DNA of 64,000 bases from positions 1,642,501 through 1,706,500 of the forward strand of contig WPIO01000045.1 in assembly GCA_009760855.2 (NCBI GenBank), written 5' to 3'. Under the pieces are notes generated by a model. That model had not been told where the DNA came from. It saw nothing but the letters and a program-made list of their open reading frames with translations, and did not search any database. Shown here in pieces: positions 1 through 13,700 of the stretch (its first letter is position 1; each line of letters begins with the position of its first letter). The DNA comes from Cristatella mucedo. Taxonomy: Eukaryota > Bryozoa > Phylactolaemata > Cristatellidae. The position numbers were made by a program, and so were the translations under genes.

Positions 1-1585
1 AACCAGATTGCAATGCAATGTCTGAAGTGTCTGAAATCAGGGTGAAGAGCAAGGTCCAGAATAATTTTCTCCATGCGTACACTTGGATACTTGCACTCTA
101 CGAAGATATCTAAAAAGCAGCTGTAAAAAATGTATGTTATTACTTTTGTAGAACAAGATAAGACAACTGTACCTGCTTATGGTTCCAACGGACCACGTTC
201 TACACCTTATTATGAGAAAAATACAGCCGATGATTGTGTGCGGGACTAATTACAGACTGCTTATAAAAGTTTAAGAATGTGCACTATATACAGTGATAAC
301 GACTATAAGTTATATAATTATGATAATTTTAAATAAATCTCTAAGAAAAACTAAACGCTTTACTTTGCATTTACATTTTTTGGGTGTTATTACGAAAGGG
401 AGCTTATTAGTTCATAACAGAGAGACTGCACAGTTTGCTAGGACAAAGCACTTATCAAGTACATTTTTAATATTATTATTATTAACTGAAGGCACATTAT
501 CCAGAAGGCAGGTGTTCGGCTAGAAGAGCAGCTGATCAGCTTGAGTCTGAATAGTCAGTTTTATGATGAGATAGAAGCTTAATTGAAAAGTACATTCGCA
601 CAGTAAAAGGAAGCGAAAAGATGAAACAGCCTTTAAACGTGGAGTACATTCTAGAAGTTGCTGCCTCTAAGCTCCACCTATCCATTGAACCATCTAAGTC
701 TCTCTCCACACACGAGTCACTTAATTCCAGTGTCCCATGCCTCGACCACAATCACTTTCAGTTAGAAATTCGCTTTTACGTCGACTGATGACGACGTGAC
801 CAACTTGATGGACACGGGTGAACGTATAAACGTCTGAGACCACGCCCCCAAGATTGCTTACAAATCTGGTAAAGTCTGCCGATAGTCTGGACCTGCTGCT
901 GCAGCAAAAAAACTTGTCATTGAATGGAGCACACACTGCCTCGGATTGTTATACCCAATCCGGTGAAGCAGATCGCCCAAATCAGAGCCTGGGCAATTAC
1001 GAGTAAGACAGACGGACTAGTTCACACATATTTTCAATTTTCACGCCTAGATTGCTGCACTCAAAAAAAATTACTACTGGCTGTACTCGTTGTTGCTCCA
1101 GAGTGACATTGCATAATCCAATCCTTAGCTTCAAGTCATTCTTCATCTCTTGCGTTGCACTTAAAAATTTGGCTGATCAGGTTAACATCAGGCATGCATC
1201 AAAAGACAGTGACTCATTGAGAACTTTGGTCAGTATCTAGCACGAATTTGCATAATTAAAGTCTCGGCATGTGGCAATTGGGCCAAGTGCCTTTTTCTGT
1301 GCCTTAGTGTGCAGGCATGAAGCAAGATACTTGTTTGATTTTCCTTACACTTTAAGTACCATACCGCGCATGTTATTAAACCTTGGTTATTGATTATCTT
1401 GAAGTGAGCTGTAAAGCTTTTTGCAGAGTCTTGACTCTATACCTTTCAAGAAATTGATCTTTACCCTTAAAAAAGTCGATATCTTTTAAAATGCTGAATC
1501 GAGAAAGGGTGTTACAAAGAACTGCAATGAAATTATTGGATTCCACTACAAAAAGGAAATACCATGTCCACAGAAGAATTATTAC
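1..1585. other. Intron of the SHPRH-like gene (continues off the window)
   Basis: No further exon recognised. A short run ending in ATT repeats at about 440-490 (AGCACTTATCAAGTACATT then ATTATTATT) looks like a decayed LINE A 3' end in plus orientation. Positions 15-45 resemble the body of the SINE found at 6.7 and 23.0 kb. The rest shows no structure I can name. Confidence 0.5.
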
Positions 1586-1796
1586 CTTCAGCTCCGACCT
1601 CCGACGTTCCAGTAATTGAATGTGATTCTTTCCTGCTTCAATAATTGACTTGGAATGAATGTTTGTCTGCCGATTGCCAGCTTCGTAATATTGGTGTATA
1701 TCCTTTATTGTGGACTCAAGGCAAGTTTCGTTGGTATTGCAGTTGTTGTCTGCAATTGGCTTCTTAAGTGCTTTCCAATTCAATAAGGGGTGCCTC
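1586..1796 (-). CDS. SHPRH: SHPRH-like exon 26, last exon in the window
   Basis: 211 bp, acceptor ACGGTCAG, donor AAG|GTAATA; enters in phase 2, leaves in phase 0. [20 protein letters not shown] aligns with SMDLFEAWKKEYKLLHEYW of SHPRH, and [15 protein letters not shown] with SETERSMKAILSFAK, the helices that precede the RING finger. The RING exons and helicase lobe 2 are expected to the left of position 1. Confidence 0.8.
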
Positions 1797-4700
1797 CTGA
1801 CCGTAAAAATTAAATAGTAAAAGTACATCTGCTGTAGAAACAAAGCAACCATTTAAGTATGCAAAAGAGTGACTAAATGCCTGGAAAGGCAAAAGCCACA
1901 GTAATTCGCTGAAAGTTCAATCTTTCTGGACCCACTGCATCTCTTTTATACATTTTGGTAGTGTAAGTAGAAAATTATATTTCGTCAAAAAGACAGAAAT
2001 CCTTTAATATTTTAGGTAAAAGTGACTCGGAGCCGCGAATAATAGACAGAAAAGTTGAAATTAAAAAGCAGCAATAATCAGGGCCTAATAATAATAATAA
2101 TTGCCTTGAAATCATTAGTTCACTATGTCTGTTGCAAAGCTGATTAACATCCAGAAATGAATAGTATGAGACTGTATTTAGGTCCTAATCTTTCAGGCCG
2201 CCACCAAGGCCTCTGACTGCGGTGGCAAAGTTGAATGTCGCTCTTTCTCGCTGGTTCTCTCTACAATGCTACAACGGACCACTCCAGCTGTTCGCGATCT
2301 TAAGTTGATGATGAAGTGCCTTAAAGCTTATCTATAAATTCAATATTTTCGTCTAGGTAGCGTCTTGGCTTTAGTATTGCTGAAATAGTTCACAAATGGA
2401 TCAGATTGGATGTAGAGTAAAATACGAACACTGACTCGCAAGGCCCACCGTACCTAATCCCAACTCGCTGTTAAGGCATCGCTGAACTGCTGGTGCTAAT
2501 GCAGAAGCAGTAGTTCTAATCACCAGGTCTCATCCTGAAATCCTATCTAATTATCCTGTACCATTCTGACACTTGTCCATAATAGATTGCTGGGGATATT
2601 ATTTTTGGTCTGCAGGTCCTTATCTGAAAAAATCCTTGCTGCTAAGTTCGAGCAACAAAGTAAGTATTATTTTCTTAACAGATGCTTATTGCGATACATA
2701 TTTTCAAGATAAATATTAGCTGCAACTTCCATTGTGCTAACTGACTTAATTGCCATGCCGAGTAAGCAACTATTTTCACTTTAGCTTTGAGCCATCATAT
2801 AATATCTGTTGACAACCATATATCGGCCAAATGCTGCCTAATCAATCCATGAACTTCATAATCGTAATAGTAATAATTACAATCATAATAGTACATTTGA
2901 ATTGCAACCTCAGTGAACTAAATATTTTTCTAGGCACTCTGCACTGCTGCAAAGGAAGCACGATCATATGGGCACATGGTAGCTTGTCTGCAAAGCACCG
3001 GGATTGTGTCTCCGAAAAATCCCAGACATATTGCACACACCATAATCTGTTTACTTTATGCTCCATAGCAGAACCACGATTAACATATTAAATCTTAATG
3101 TAGTTATCATTTTAAATGCAAAATTGGGAGACGAAATTTGAAATAGCAGGCCGGCGAACTTACGTTTGCAACCTGTTAATCAAGTTAATTATTCAACCAA
3201 GACAATTGTTTCATTAATTTTGATTGTGATTCATATATATGTATCTGACCAAATACTCTCAAAATAGATATAAAATATAAGCTGATATTCGAGCGGCATC
3301 AAGCAAAGCAGTTTTTTCAATCGTGTGATTTCTAGCGGACATTGCTAATCATTGTGGATATGAGTCATCTACAACTATTTCCGAAACAGAAAATTTATTC
3401 CAAGAATCTCCTATGTAGATGAGTCACTGAACTAACTAATGCACGTATCGTAGCTAAAGAAAGGATAGCGGCTACCTGGTTGAAAATAAAGCAAGCTTAG
3501 TAGTCATCAATGTCGCTCGATAGAGCTAACTCCACAACTTTCCTCATTTTAAGATCCACACTGCGATAGTTGTATAAGCTTGATGAACAGTTATTAAAGA
3601 GCTGTCAGGACAGAGTTTAACAATTCATAATAATCAGACAAATCAGAATAAGAAAGCAAGGAGGTTAATCATGATCACAACGTAAGTGTAACTGCTTATA
3701 AAATCTTTAAGTAGAACCACAGTAGACCTCGAAAAAGCCTCATATGTATCAAGATAATTGCTGAATTTAGTTGTTTGCATTATATGCCACAACCTAGTGA
3801 CGTGCACCGGATGTCCCACTACTAACGCGGCGCAGTGCATGAACTTACGAGCTACAACCAATGGACCTATGTAGTGCCTCTTAATACTTGCGATAGTTAA
3901 CATTTTGCACTGGTTTCCAAAAGGAAAAGTCCTTATAGCTGCAATAAATATGCCAAAAACAGAAGAACTTAAGTTGGTTTATCAGCAAATGCTAACACCG
4001 TGGGTTTAGGGTTTTGTATACTGGAAAGCCATCAAAACACGAGGCTAATTTTAATCAAGCTATTTAGCATGACTCTACTGGATTCAAATATGGTTCTCTG
4101 ATGCGTCTGCAGCAATTTTTCCACCGTGTGATTCAATTTTTAATTGCAGCTTCAAAAATTATTCGACCAAGAGAACACACTTTCCGCACGCTTAAAGTAA
4201 ATATTTTGTCAAATCGTCTTAAACCTCTTTGGACCGCTCTCTAATCCTTGAAACTATCTTTCCATGGAGACCAAAAACAGCTTCATTTACTATCACATAA
4301 ATTGAGGACACTATCGTGACCGTTTTTAGGAATCTTGTACGGTCTCACTAATTTGAAACGGATTGTGAGTCTTATTGCTAGTTCAACGTTTTCACACCAC
4401 GCTTTTCTCGACACTTATTTCTTAGTCGCAAGAAAGATCACCCAAGCGAGAATTTAGTTCAGCTTTGTCATAGGAGTTCTTAGTACCAGCTGAGTTCTAG
4501 GAATAGTTCTACACTAAAAACCGCCCAAACAAGAATTTATGCCGCTACTTTATGAAAAAAGCACTTGAAAAATTCGGTTCGTCGTAAAAGTATAAAGAAT
4601 CCTGATTTTAATGACGCAAAGCGTATGAAAAGTTGAATAAAAATAACCTGCAATAATAAGACCCATTTTGAGTGTAATTATATACGAAAAACCATCAAGA

Positions 4701-7700
4701 GATCAGACTGAACACATTTCTTACGATGTTTCCGAAATGTATAATATATATATATATATATATATCTATATCTATATATCACTATGCCATATATATATAT
4801 ATATTAAAATATAGTACATATATACATATATATTATAATATATTATATATAGATATCGTGAAAGTCGACCACATGAGGACGGGATCTACGGGTGAAGATA
4901 TAATTTCCAACAAGCTCGTATTCGCATAAAAAATACTGCATAATTTCATCCGGCAGCCTCCCAGTGCCGTCCATATTCTTTGCAGTGTTATATGAGCGGC
5001 ATATTCCATGAAGCCCGTCGCTTAATTCTCAGCTGCATTTGCTTGCTATTTTAGCTTAGAATAGTCTGAATGTAGCTTTTGATGGCGATGATTATGGCAT
5101 CGGTAACTATCGTTAGAGTAAGGAGCCGACGCAGTTGATCCTTTACACTTACCGTCCTTACCAGAGCTAGTTGTTCTTGGAAAACTGCTGCTGCTTATCT
5201 ATGCTATCGCTTACGGCTTATTTTGTGCTTATGCCATCCTATACACTGCAACGAAAATTACACCGTGCTAAAACTGCTAGACAAGCACTCATTTTAAGGG
5301 TATTTGAAATTTCCAAACGAAACCCAGCATTTAACACCGTATTGATTGCCATTAACAATTATAGATAGCAAGACTCTTAAAAGCAATTTAAGGACTATTA
5401 TTTGTACTGCGACAAGACAAATCTAAATATGGAAAGACATGCAAATAGAGGCACCCTAATTTAAGAGACCTTTATGGCTTAAAAGGACAAACGATTCGCT
5501 TTTGGAGGATGAATTCATCACTAACCTCCATTCTGTACGTAGGCACATAGTTTCCTGGCACTGTGTGATGAGATTATTCAGCTTGCACAAGTTACACCTG
5601 AAATGCAAACAAACGCCCTTGTCATTGGAATTATTTTTGTGACACTCAGGATTGATAGCTACGAGCTGTCAGCAAGTCAGCTTCTTCTCTCAGCGGCTGG
5701 CAATACTTCGACGAGGGCTAAGTAAATACAGGCAAGTGCAGGGAAGCTCTTTAGTCAAACTGGACTTTATATGTTTTAAAAAAAAAGTACCCGGCACAGA
5801 TACCCCTCGCTGAAATAATTATTGAAATAGTGGCACAACGGAATGCGAATTCAGAAAATTACGTGTAACACAAGACAATTTGCAATCGCAGTGAGGCTAA
5901 AAAGACTCTTCAATAATAATAATAATAATATTGCACTTGATAAAGCGCCCTCAGAGAACTTAATCTCTTTCTAGGCGCTTTACATTTGCTGCAAAGTGAT
6001 ACGCAATAGAATAGTAAGTAAAATCATGCTTGAAAAACAAACAAAATGAATAACATGGTTAGGGGTTACATGCACTGGGTCAGCATGCAAATGTGGTTAG
6101 TGGCAGCATGAACAGTGTCAGCACGCATAAGCACATCGAGGACGAATCACAAGGACCCACTAAATGCTGTCCTAAATAGGTATGTTTTTAAGTTTCAAGA
6201 GAATCGGCCTTGAGGAACGCCCTTTCGGATCATCAGAAAGAGGGAAAGCTCCCGGTTTGGCTAATTTTCGGCGCCTATTCACTGCACAAAGGCCATGGTT
6301 AGCATTCTATTTCGCAGGTTGGAATCTGATGTAGAATGTTTTGGCTGCTGCATGGTATTTTCACTTGAATAAGCGGGCAAAGTTGATTAGCTTCCGAGTA
6401 GAGTCCGTGGACACATCCAACTCTTGTAAAACGGTATTAATTCAAGAGCTGTGACAGTGCGAATACTTTAACACAGGATATCTACTCCCCGGATTTTGTT
6501 TAAAGAATCTCGACTTCAAAAAGATTATCGCTGCTCTTATCTGTTTTATCCGGAAGAAGCTCACAGTGAATGTTAAAAAGGTAGCATTAATGACTTTGCT
6601 GTGACTTGAGTCCTACAATTATTGTGGCAATAACAATTGGCTGTTTTTAATGGCAATTTGCACATTCCGAAAAGAGGTGATTTCTGGCCCCGTGGTTAAG
6701 GTGTTCGCCTCTGCCAAGTTTTAATAACGGTCTTGGGTTCGCGCCCCGTGGCATGTCTGAAGCGCCTGAACAAGAGAATAAGTTGTCTTAGGAAGCTAAC
6801 AAATGAAGTATATGCATAAGAAAGTGGCCCGGTGGCATCGGGTAAAAAACACCAAACCGAAGGGAAGCACGGTCATGGTGCTTTAACAGCAGCCATTATG
6901 CTGGAAACAATTTCAAATTAATGCAAATTATTAATAAGATAAATACGGCCTGCACAGAAATTCCTCAACAAATCATCTGATAGCTGGGAGGAAATAAAGC
7001 TAAATTTGATATACGGCTTACTCTTGCAGCAATATAATATCGATATCTTTCCAAAAATGATGAATATGCCGTTGTTACTTCAAGTATTTCTATTGCATAT
7101 CTAGCTAAATTACCAAATATCTATGATTTCGCAAGGTCTAAAATCTTAAGAGCATTAGCATATTTCTAGAAATCTTACATACGGTTGCGGCATTGATGAT
7201 GCAATCAAGTTTTCCAACTCACCGATTAATAGCAGGATTAGTTGCACCAATGCAGCAAGCTGTGACACATTTAAACAGTTTAGTAGGATAAATTGGTGCA
7301 TCCTCTGTTGATTCGCTGTTGATGAGCTCCAGGAAAAGCTCTTCAACTTGTTCATAGCTTCTCTTGTGTGCGTCAAGTGACTTCCCGACAGACGCGATGA
7401 GAAAAATGATCATGCAGCTAAAATTGAAATTTTTTTGACCAGGTGAGCACCAGAATCTCCTTAAGAGTTTCCATGTGTATGCAATATTCAAAAATAAAAA
7501 AACCAAGCCATATCTTCCCCTAAAGACTATTGGATTGCATTCGAACTGAAAAATGGACCATTGAAATTGAAGGCAAATATTTGCCTATTTATTCTAAGGA
7601 AGAAAGCCATGTTATTTTTTTCAGATAACATCAATCATGTGATCTACGCGTAGCTCAGAAAAAATGGCCATTATGGCTAAACATTTACCGGGGTTTGGTA

Positions 7701-10700
7701 AAAAGTATCCTCCGCAGGTGAGTATTCGTCTTCGAAATGGCCCGTTTGTGGCTTGAAAATTGTTCTCGATCCTCCAATCTCAGGTATTCACCTGCTGCTT
7801 CTTTCCACCAAGTAACCGTTCTACCGGTCTGAAATTACGACATTCTACAACTTGAGAGCAAGAGCTTCAGTATTGGGTAAAACAAATAATTAAAAGGGAA
7901 GACCAATATTAAATGCATTCTGAAAAGTTGAAAATTTGGACTTAAAACTGTTTCAACAAAATCAAAAGCTGTGCCTCCTTTCTAAAAGAGTTGTGATATC
8001 TCCCTTTGAATAAAAATTAGAAAGTCTTCTTACTTTCAGATAAATATAATTGCTACAGTTGGGGCTTATTTAGACAGGGATACTGCATCTAAATTGGTCC
8101 ATGCAGTTGTGACATCCCGTCTTAACTTCCGCGACTCACTACTTGCTGGCCTACCGACCTGTTCACTCAGGCGCTTACAGCTGGGGTAAACTCTGCAGCT
8201 GAGCTTGTCTGTCGTGAGCGTTGCAGTTGCCACATCACACCACTTATCGACGACCAGCACTTGCTCTCTGTCAAACGACGCATCGAATTCAAGGATTTTC
8301 ACTCACTTTCAGGGCACTTTATTCTTTGGCTCCAACCTACCTATAGGACATACTTCCCCAAAAGGCCAAGTATCGCACCACTCGCTTTTCGGAAATTAAC
8401 TGTTACCTATAATTCGTAAAAGCCTCAAATTATTTGGAGATCATGCATTTAGTTCGCATGCTCTTAAAGCCTGGAACTCACTCCCGACCTGCGTCCCGAC
8501 ATCTCCCGACTATCCCACGTTTAAAAAAGCAACTAAAATTCCATCTTTTAATGACATTTCGAAAAATTTCATCATTTATTTGACATGCTGGGATTTGATA
8601 GAGAGCTCCTTGCAAACTATCGTCCAGTTTCCCTTCTTCCTTTTTTGTCGAAGATTCTTGAAAGAATTTCGCTAAGCAGCTGGTTACACATATTGAAAAG
8701 AATGAAATGTCAGAAACATTTAAATCGGGGCTTAAGAGGCAGCACTCTACTAGAAACTGCTCTCCTCCGTGTTAGCAATTACTTTATATGTGGCAACGAT
8801 GACGGGAATCTACATGCCCCTGCTAAGCAAGATCTATCAGCAGCCTTCGACACCATTGATCACGATGTCCTACTTGGACGATTAGGAACAACAATCAGTC
8901 TGGCCGACGAGGCACTGGTGTGGTTTAAATCGTAACTGCATGATCGTGTTCAATCCTTGTCGTGTGGATGCCAGGTCTCACACGCGAGACAGGTCACCTA
9001 TGGATGCCCTCCACGGTCAGTCTTAGGTCACTTGCTGCTCTCTATTTCTGCTTAAATCTCTTGAAAAAAGTGATTACAGCCTGTGGATTAGGACATCACT
9101 TTTATGCTGACGATACCCAGCTGCATTTGTCATTCAAACCATCGAAATTTGCTGCAGCTACTGATAAGCTGATTGCTCGCCTTGCCGACATTCAATAATG
9201 GATGTCGGAAAATTTCTCGAGACTAAACAACAATAAGTTGAACTGTTGCTCATAGGACACCCTAAGCGTGCAGCTGGATTAAAAGGCTTTGGTCTTCAAC
9301 AGGTAGCATTGCTGTGCGACCAGGTGCTCAAAATTTACGCGTCGTTTTCAACAGCTTCTAAATTTTAAAAGCTTCATTCAGGAGACTGCTTCTACAGCTT
9401 GCCATCACGTCCGATCCATAACTAAGATCAGGAGCTGTCTTCCACAATGGCTTACAAACGATGTAACTAGCTCCCTAGCTCTGTCTTGGCTCGGTTATTG
9501 TAGCTACCTTTTGGCTGGGCTCCCAAAAAAGCACCTGGGCCACTGCAGCTGGCTATGAAAATGGCTGCAAGGCTGGTTTTAAAGTCGCAGAGGTTCGAAA
9601 CATTATTTCTCCTTTGCTAAAAGAGTTAGGATGGCTGCCAGTTGATAAACGGGATACAGAGAAAGGTTCTTACTCTGTCCCACTAGGCCTGCCGCCACGG
9701 CTTGGCTCCTCCATACCTAGCTTAATGGCTGCACCAGTTTCAGCCTCCCCGTGCCCTAAGGTCCTGCATGGACAATAAACGAGCTGTCCCATTCCTCCGC
9801 TTAGAGACCGTTGGCGGCAGAATCTTTAGCTCTGTAGGTCTTAGGCTGTGGAACTCGCCTCCGCATTCTCAGGCAAAGACAACTACTCTCCTGCTGCCGA
9901 CTACAGCTTATCCTTTTCTGCGGTCCTGAGGCGCTCCTTCCCTGCTACTCTTTACCTCAATTGGTCTCCTGATATTGCTATACTTCTCACCTTCTCATTG
10001 CTGCGTGATTTGAAGTCTGTCGACTACCCGAATGCATGCCAAAAGCCACTGAGGCTGTGAGTGGGTTATACAAAACTCTCCTCTATAGCACCCACATAGT
10101 CTTTATGGCTTTGTGAAGTTACCGATGGAGATATATTTCATTCAATTACCTTACATTGCATTTCATCACACGGCATTACATCGTATTACATTACATTAAA
10201 GTGCATACATTATATTGCATCGCACTACGTTGCATTACATTACCGCATGTACACCAAAAGCCGCTCAGACTTTGACTGTACAGAGAAAAGCTCTCCAGCG
10301 AAATACCCGCTAAGTCCCTATGGTTTTTCGGAGTTGCTGAGAAAGATAAGATAAATTGAACGACATCAAACCAATTCCAAATGCGTTCAAGTGAGTGAGC
10401 CTGTCAATTCAGCTCCTATTTTAACATACACGTTTTGTATGACGAGGTATATTTGTTTTAATTTCAGCCACTCAAATGCTTAATTCAAAATGCATGTAAA
10501 AACTATGTACGTTTTTTTAGCTCGAATTAAATGCTGGAAGAACAATATTTTTAAATTTAAGTTTTGAAAAAATGACACATGACGTATAATATTGAATAAA
10601 TACTAAAGAATAATAATTGAAACAAAATGTCTGACTAAGGTATTCAATCTCAATTACTGATATTAACAGGTAACAAAAAGTATTTTGTCTTCTTGAGTAA

Positions 10701-13700
10701 TGGATCCAACAATAGGTCATACTGAGGAGTTTCAAAGTACATAGATAAAGTTGTATTTACCTTGGCTATATATTGGCAATATAGTAAAGTTGTTCTTTTT
10801 ATATTATTAAAGGCCAACGTATTAACAGGAACTCCAACCAAAACAATAAACGCTAATCTGTCACTAACTTCTAGCATAGCTGCTTATAAAAATGGTTTTC
10901 GGCAACTAAACCGGTAGCTCAAACGTGTGCACCTGTACTAGCTCATGTCAGATGGTAGAGCGGCAGTAGGTAGTATCGGCAATAGCATCAAATAGTTAGC
11001 TGTAGAATATTATTTGACCTTCAAGCAAAAAAATAAAGTAGCTAGCTATGTAGTACGATGGTAATTAAACAAGAACGACAGTCTGAAGGTTTCCTTAGCT
11101 GCTGAAGTAAGTAAGGAATAATAAAAATAATACGTTTGCATAGTGCCTTCAGAGAACCGAAGCACTTTCTAAGCATTTTACAGATGCTGCGTAGAAAACA
11201 TTAGTAAATGATTGGTGGTAACATCAACAACAGCAGGCACAGTGTAGGCAGGTGCAAGCACACGAAAGACGAGTCATAAAGATCCAAGCAATGCCGTAAT
11301 AAACACGTGCATATTAAGCTTCTTTTTAAATTTTGTCACGTCAGAGGACGTTATGGCGTGTTTCGGTAGTGAGTTCCAGGTTTTGAGAGCACAGGAAGTA
11401 AAGACGCCGTTCTCCAACAGTTCTTTGCGGTTTGTACGAGGTATGGCTAAATGATTCGAGTCAGAACAGCGGGTTTTACGAGTCTTTACCTAGCGAGGAA
11501 ATTGTTCTGATAAGTAAACTGGGGCCAGAGAATGAAGAGACCTAAAAGTAAGTCACCGAACCCTGCAGTCGATGAGTTACTTGAATGGGAACCAGTGCAC
11601 GTCAGCAAGTGGTGGCCTGACGTGGCGACTGCGACGCTCACGAAAGACTAGCATAGCTTCAGAGGTTTGCACCAACTGTAAGTGCCTGATTTCACAGGCC
11701 GGTAGACTAGCAATCAGTGAGTTACAGAAGTCGATACGGAATGTCTCAAAAGCGTGGACCTGTTTTGATGTAGAATTAATGTCTAAGCGAGCTCGGAATT
11801 TAGCAATGTTACGTTGCTGAAAGTAGGAAGTCTTGACTGTCTACCAAGGGAAAGAAAACATCCATTACATATAGATGGTAACGCTGAGTAAAGACGCCAT
11901 GTACGAGGTCTAGGTGAAAGAATAGCGGGCGAATATGTTCCATGCCAGACGTAGCGCAACAGCGAGCCGTTTACTTCTCGAAAGCTTTCATCAATATCAC
12001 ACGAGCCTTCCTTTAGCTTGTCTCTAGAAGATGTTAGAGCGAGCCATTCTTTTTCCACTAACTTGTCTCTTCCGTCCATTTCCTACAAAATGGGCTTTGA
12101 AAATCGCAATTGTTTATGGCATGCGCTTGCTAAAGCAAGAAGGATTAGTTAGACCACATTATGTAGCACAACACGTCTAAAGTATCTCCTAAAATTAAAT
12201 TAGCAATTCAAGGCTGCCACAAATTTTCAGCAATGCGTGTACCAGATAACCAAAACTGGACAGCATTATGCAAAAGAAATCTTTGATTTTTCAGGAAACT
12301 TGATTGCAACCACCATACATAGTCTCACGCTAGAAACTTCAAATAACTTACTATGCATTCTTTTAATTACATATGCTTCGATAAATTCATTTACCAAGAG
12401 AGCACTGCGTAGCATGCCTAATAAAGCCTGAGGTTGAGTTTTACTATTTCTACATCCTATTCGATTGTGTCTGCAGCTTTTTGTCAGCAAATGTGTGTCC
12501 AATTTTGGACGCTAAGCCTTAAGATTAGAACAATTGCCAAAGGTGAATTATAATTTAAAAGTGCTGATTTGGAGCTCCCTCGTAATAATATCAGAGAGGG
12601 TTGGTAATAGGAGCAAAGTGAGGAAGCAGTTCCGAGCGTGAAACTACTGCATCTTTCAGGGAGCATACGCTCACCGTACCTCTTGAAATATTCCTGCTAC
12701 ACAGGACACAGCTTCAGAGTAGAGGATTAGCCTCTGACGCGCGCTGCATGCAACTCACATCATCATGATGAAATTGAGCAGATAAGTCAAAGGCGTAGTT
12801 GTCATTAATTTCTAGGCGTACGGCTCTGAAGTTATATATGCCCATTTCAGATCAAAGCGGAAGAGTGACAGAATTGAAAACACTTACAATTGCCTTCAGA
12901 GATTGCAGCTCCGATCCTTCCATATCATTGATAGTTTGAGATTCGTCGGGCAAAGCCACGGACGAACAAGAGAGTGCTTTTGCTTTTTCCAGTTGCTGAC
13001 GGAAGTTGCTCACACAGTGAAGAATCTTAGAGTCGGAAACTTCAAACTCCTGCCTGTGCTTTTTCCAAAACTCTAACGCCTGACGATACATCACTATTGC
13101 CCCCTCATCCTACAAATAAAGTGGAGGCTTTAGATTACTTCCACAAGTCAGTGAAGAAGTTTTCAAGTTACTATTCAGAATTTGCCATAAAAAACAGTCT
13201 ATTGCATCGAATAAATCCACGAAACTGAAAGGAAACGAGATTACATAATCAAAATTAATACGTGTATTACTCTAGAAGAGCTTAAAAATCCTTCGAAGTA
13301 TATTTTGTTGTCATAAGGAACATTTTATTAGAGCTGATAGATAACAACGAATTGATGAATTTAAAGTGCTTCACACGCTGTCAGGTAGAATATATCCTGA
13401 CATCTGTGTAAGGTGTCAATGCTTCAGATGCCGAGCAAGGGTGGCAACACAAGGCGTGTGATTCAGGATTTGAATCGGCAGCGGGCGCGATGATTGAAAC
13501 GAGTCAATAGAGCATAGCGGTGAAGTAGTCCGAGTGTTATTTTTGGTTTATGGAGGAAGAATACAAAGAAAGCTTGAACTCTAATGCTCATGTTCTGCTG
13601 ATGGCATGGGCAGAAATAGTTGGGGCGAGATAAAGATAATTTCGCAACAAACAACTAACTTTACGAGGCTTTCAATTCATGTCAGCTTCTTGCTTAGCAA

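Larger units (their letters stand above)
1797..7222. other. 5.4-kb intron between SHPRH-like exons 25 and 26
   Basis: Holds a decayed antisense LINE A tail (about 2863-2980), a (TA)n tract (about 4742-4856), an antisense LINE A 3' piece (5912-6200) and a tRNA-like SINE (about 6683-6850). The stretches 3000-4700 and 4900-5900 show nothing I can assign on either strand. Confidence 0.6.
7829..11974. other. 4.1-kb intron between SHPRH-like exons 23 and 24
   Basis: Contains a sense LINE A 3' fragment, a long sense LINE B copy and an antisense LINE A fragment, listed separately. Between 10340 and 11100 I see no assignable feature. Confidence 0.7.
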
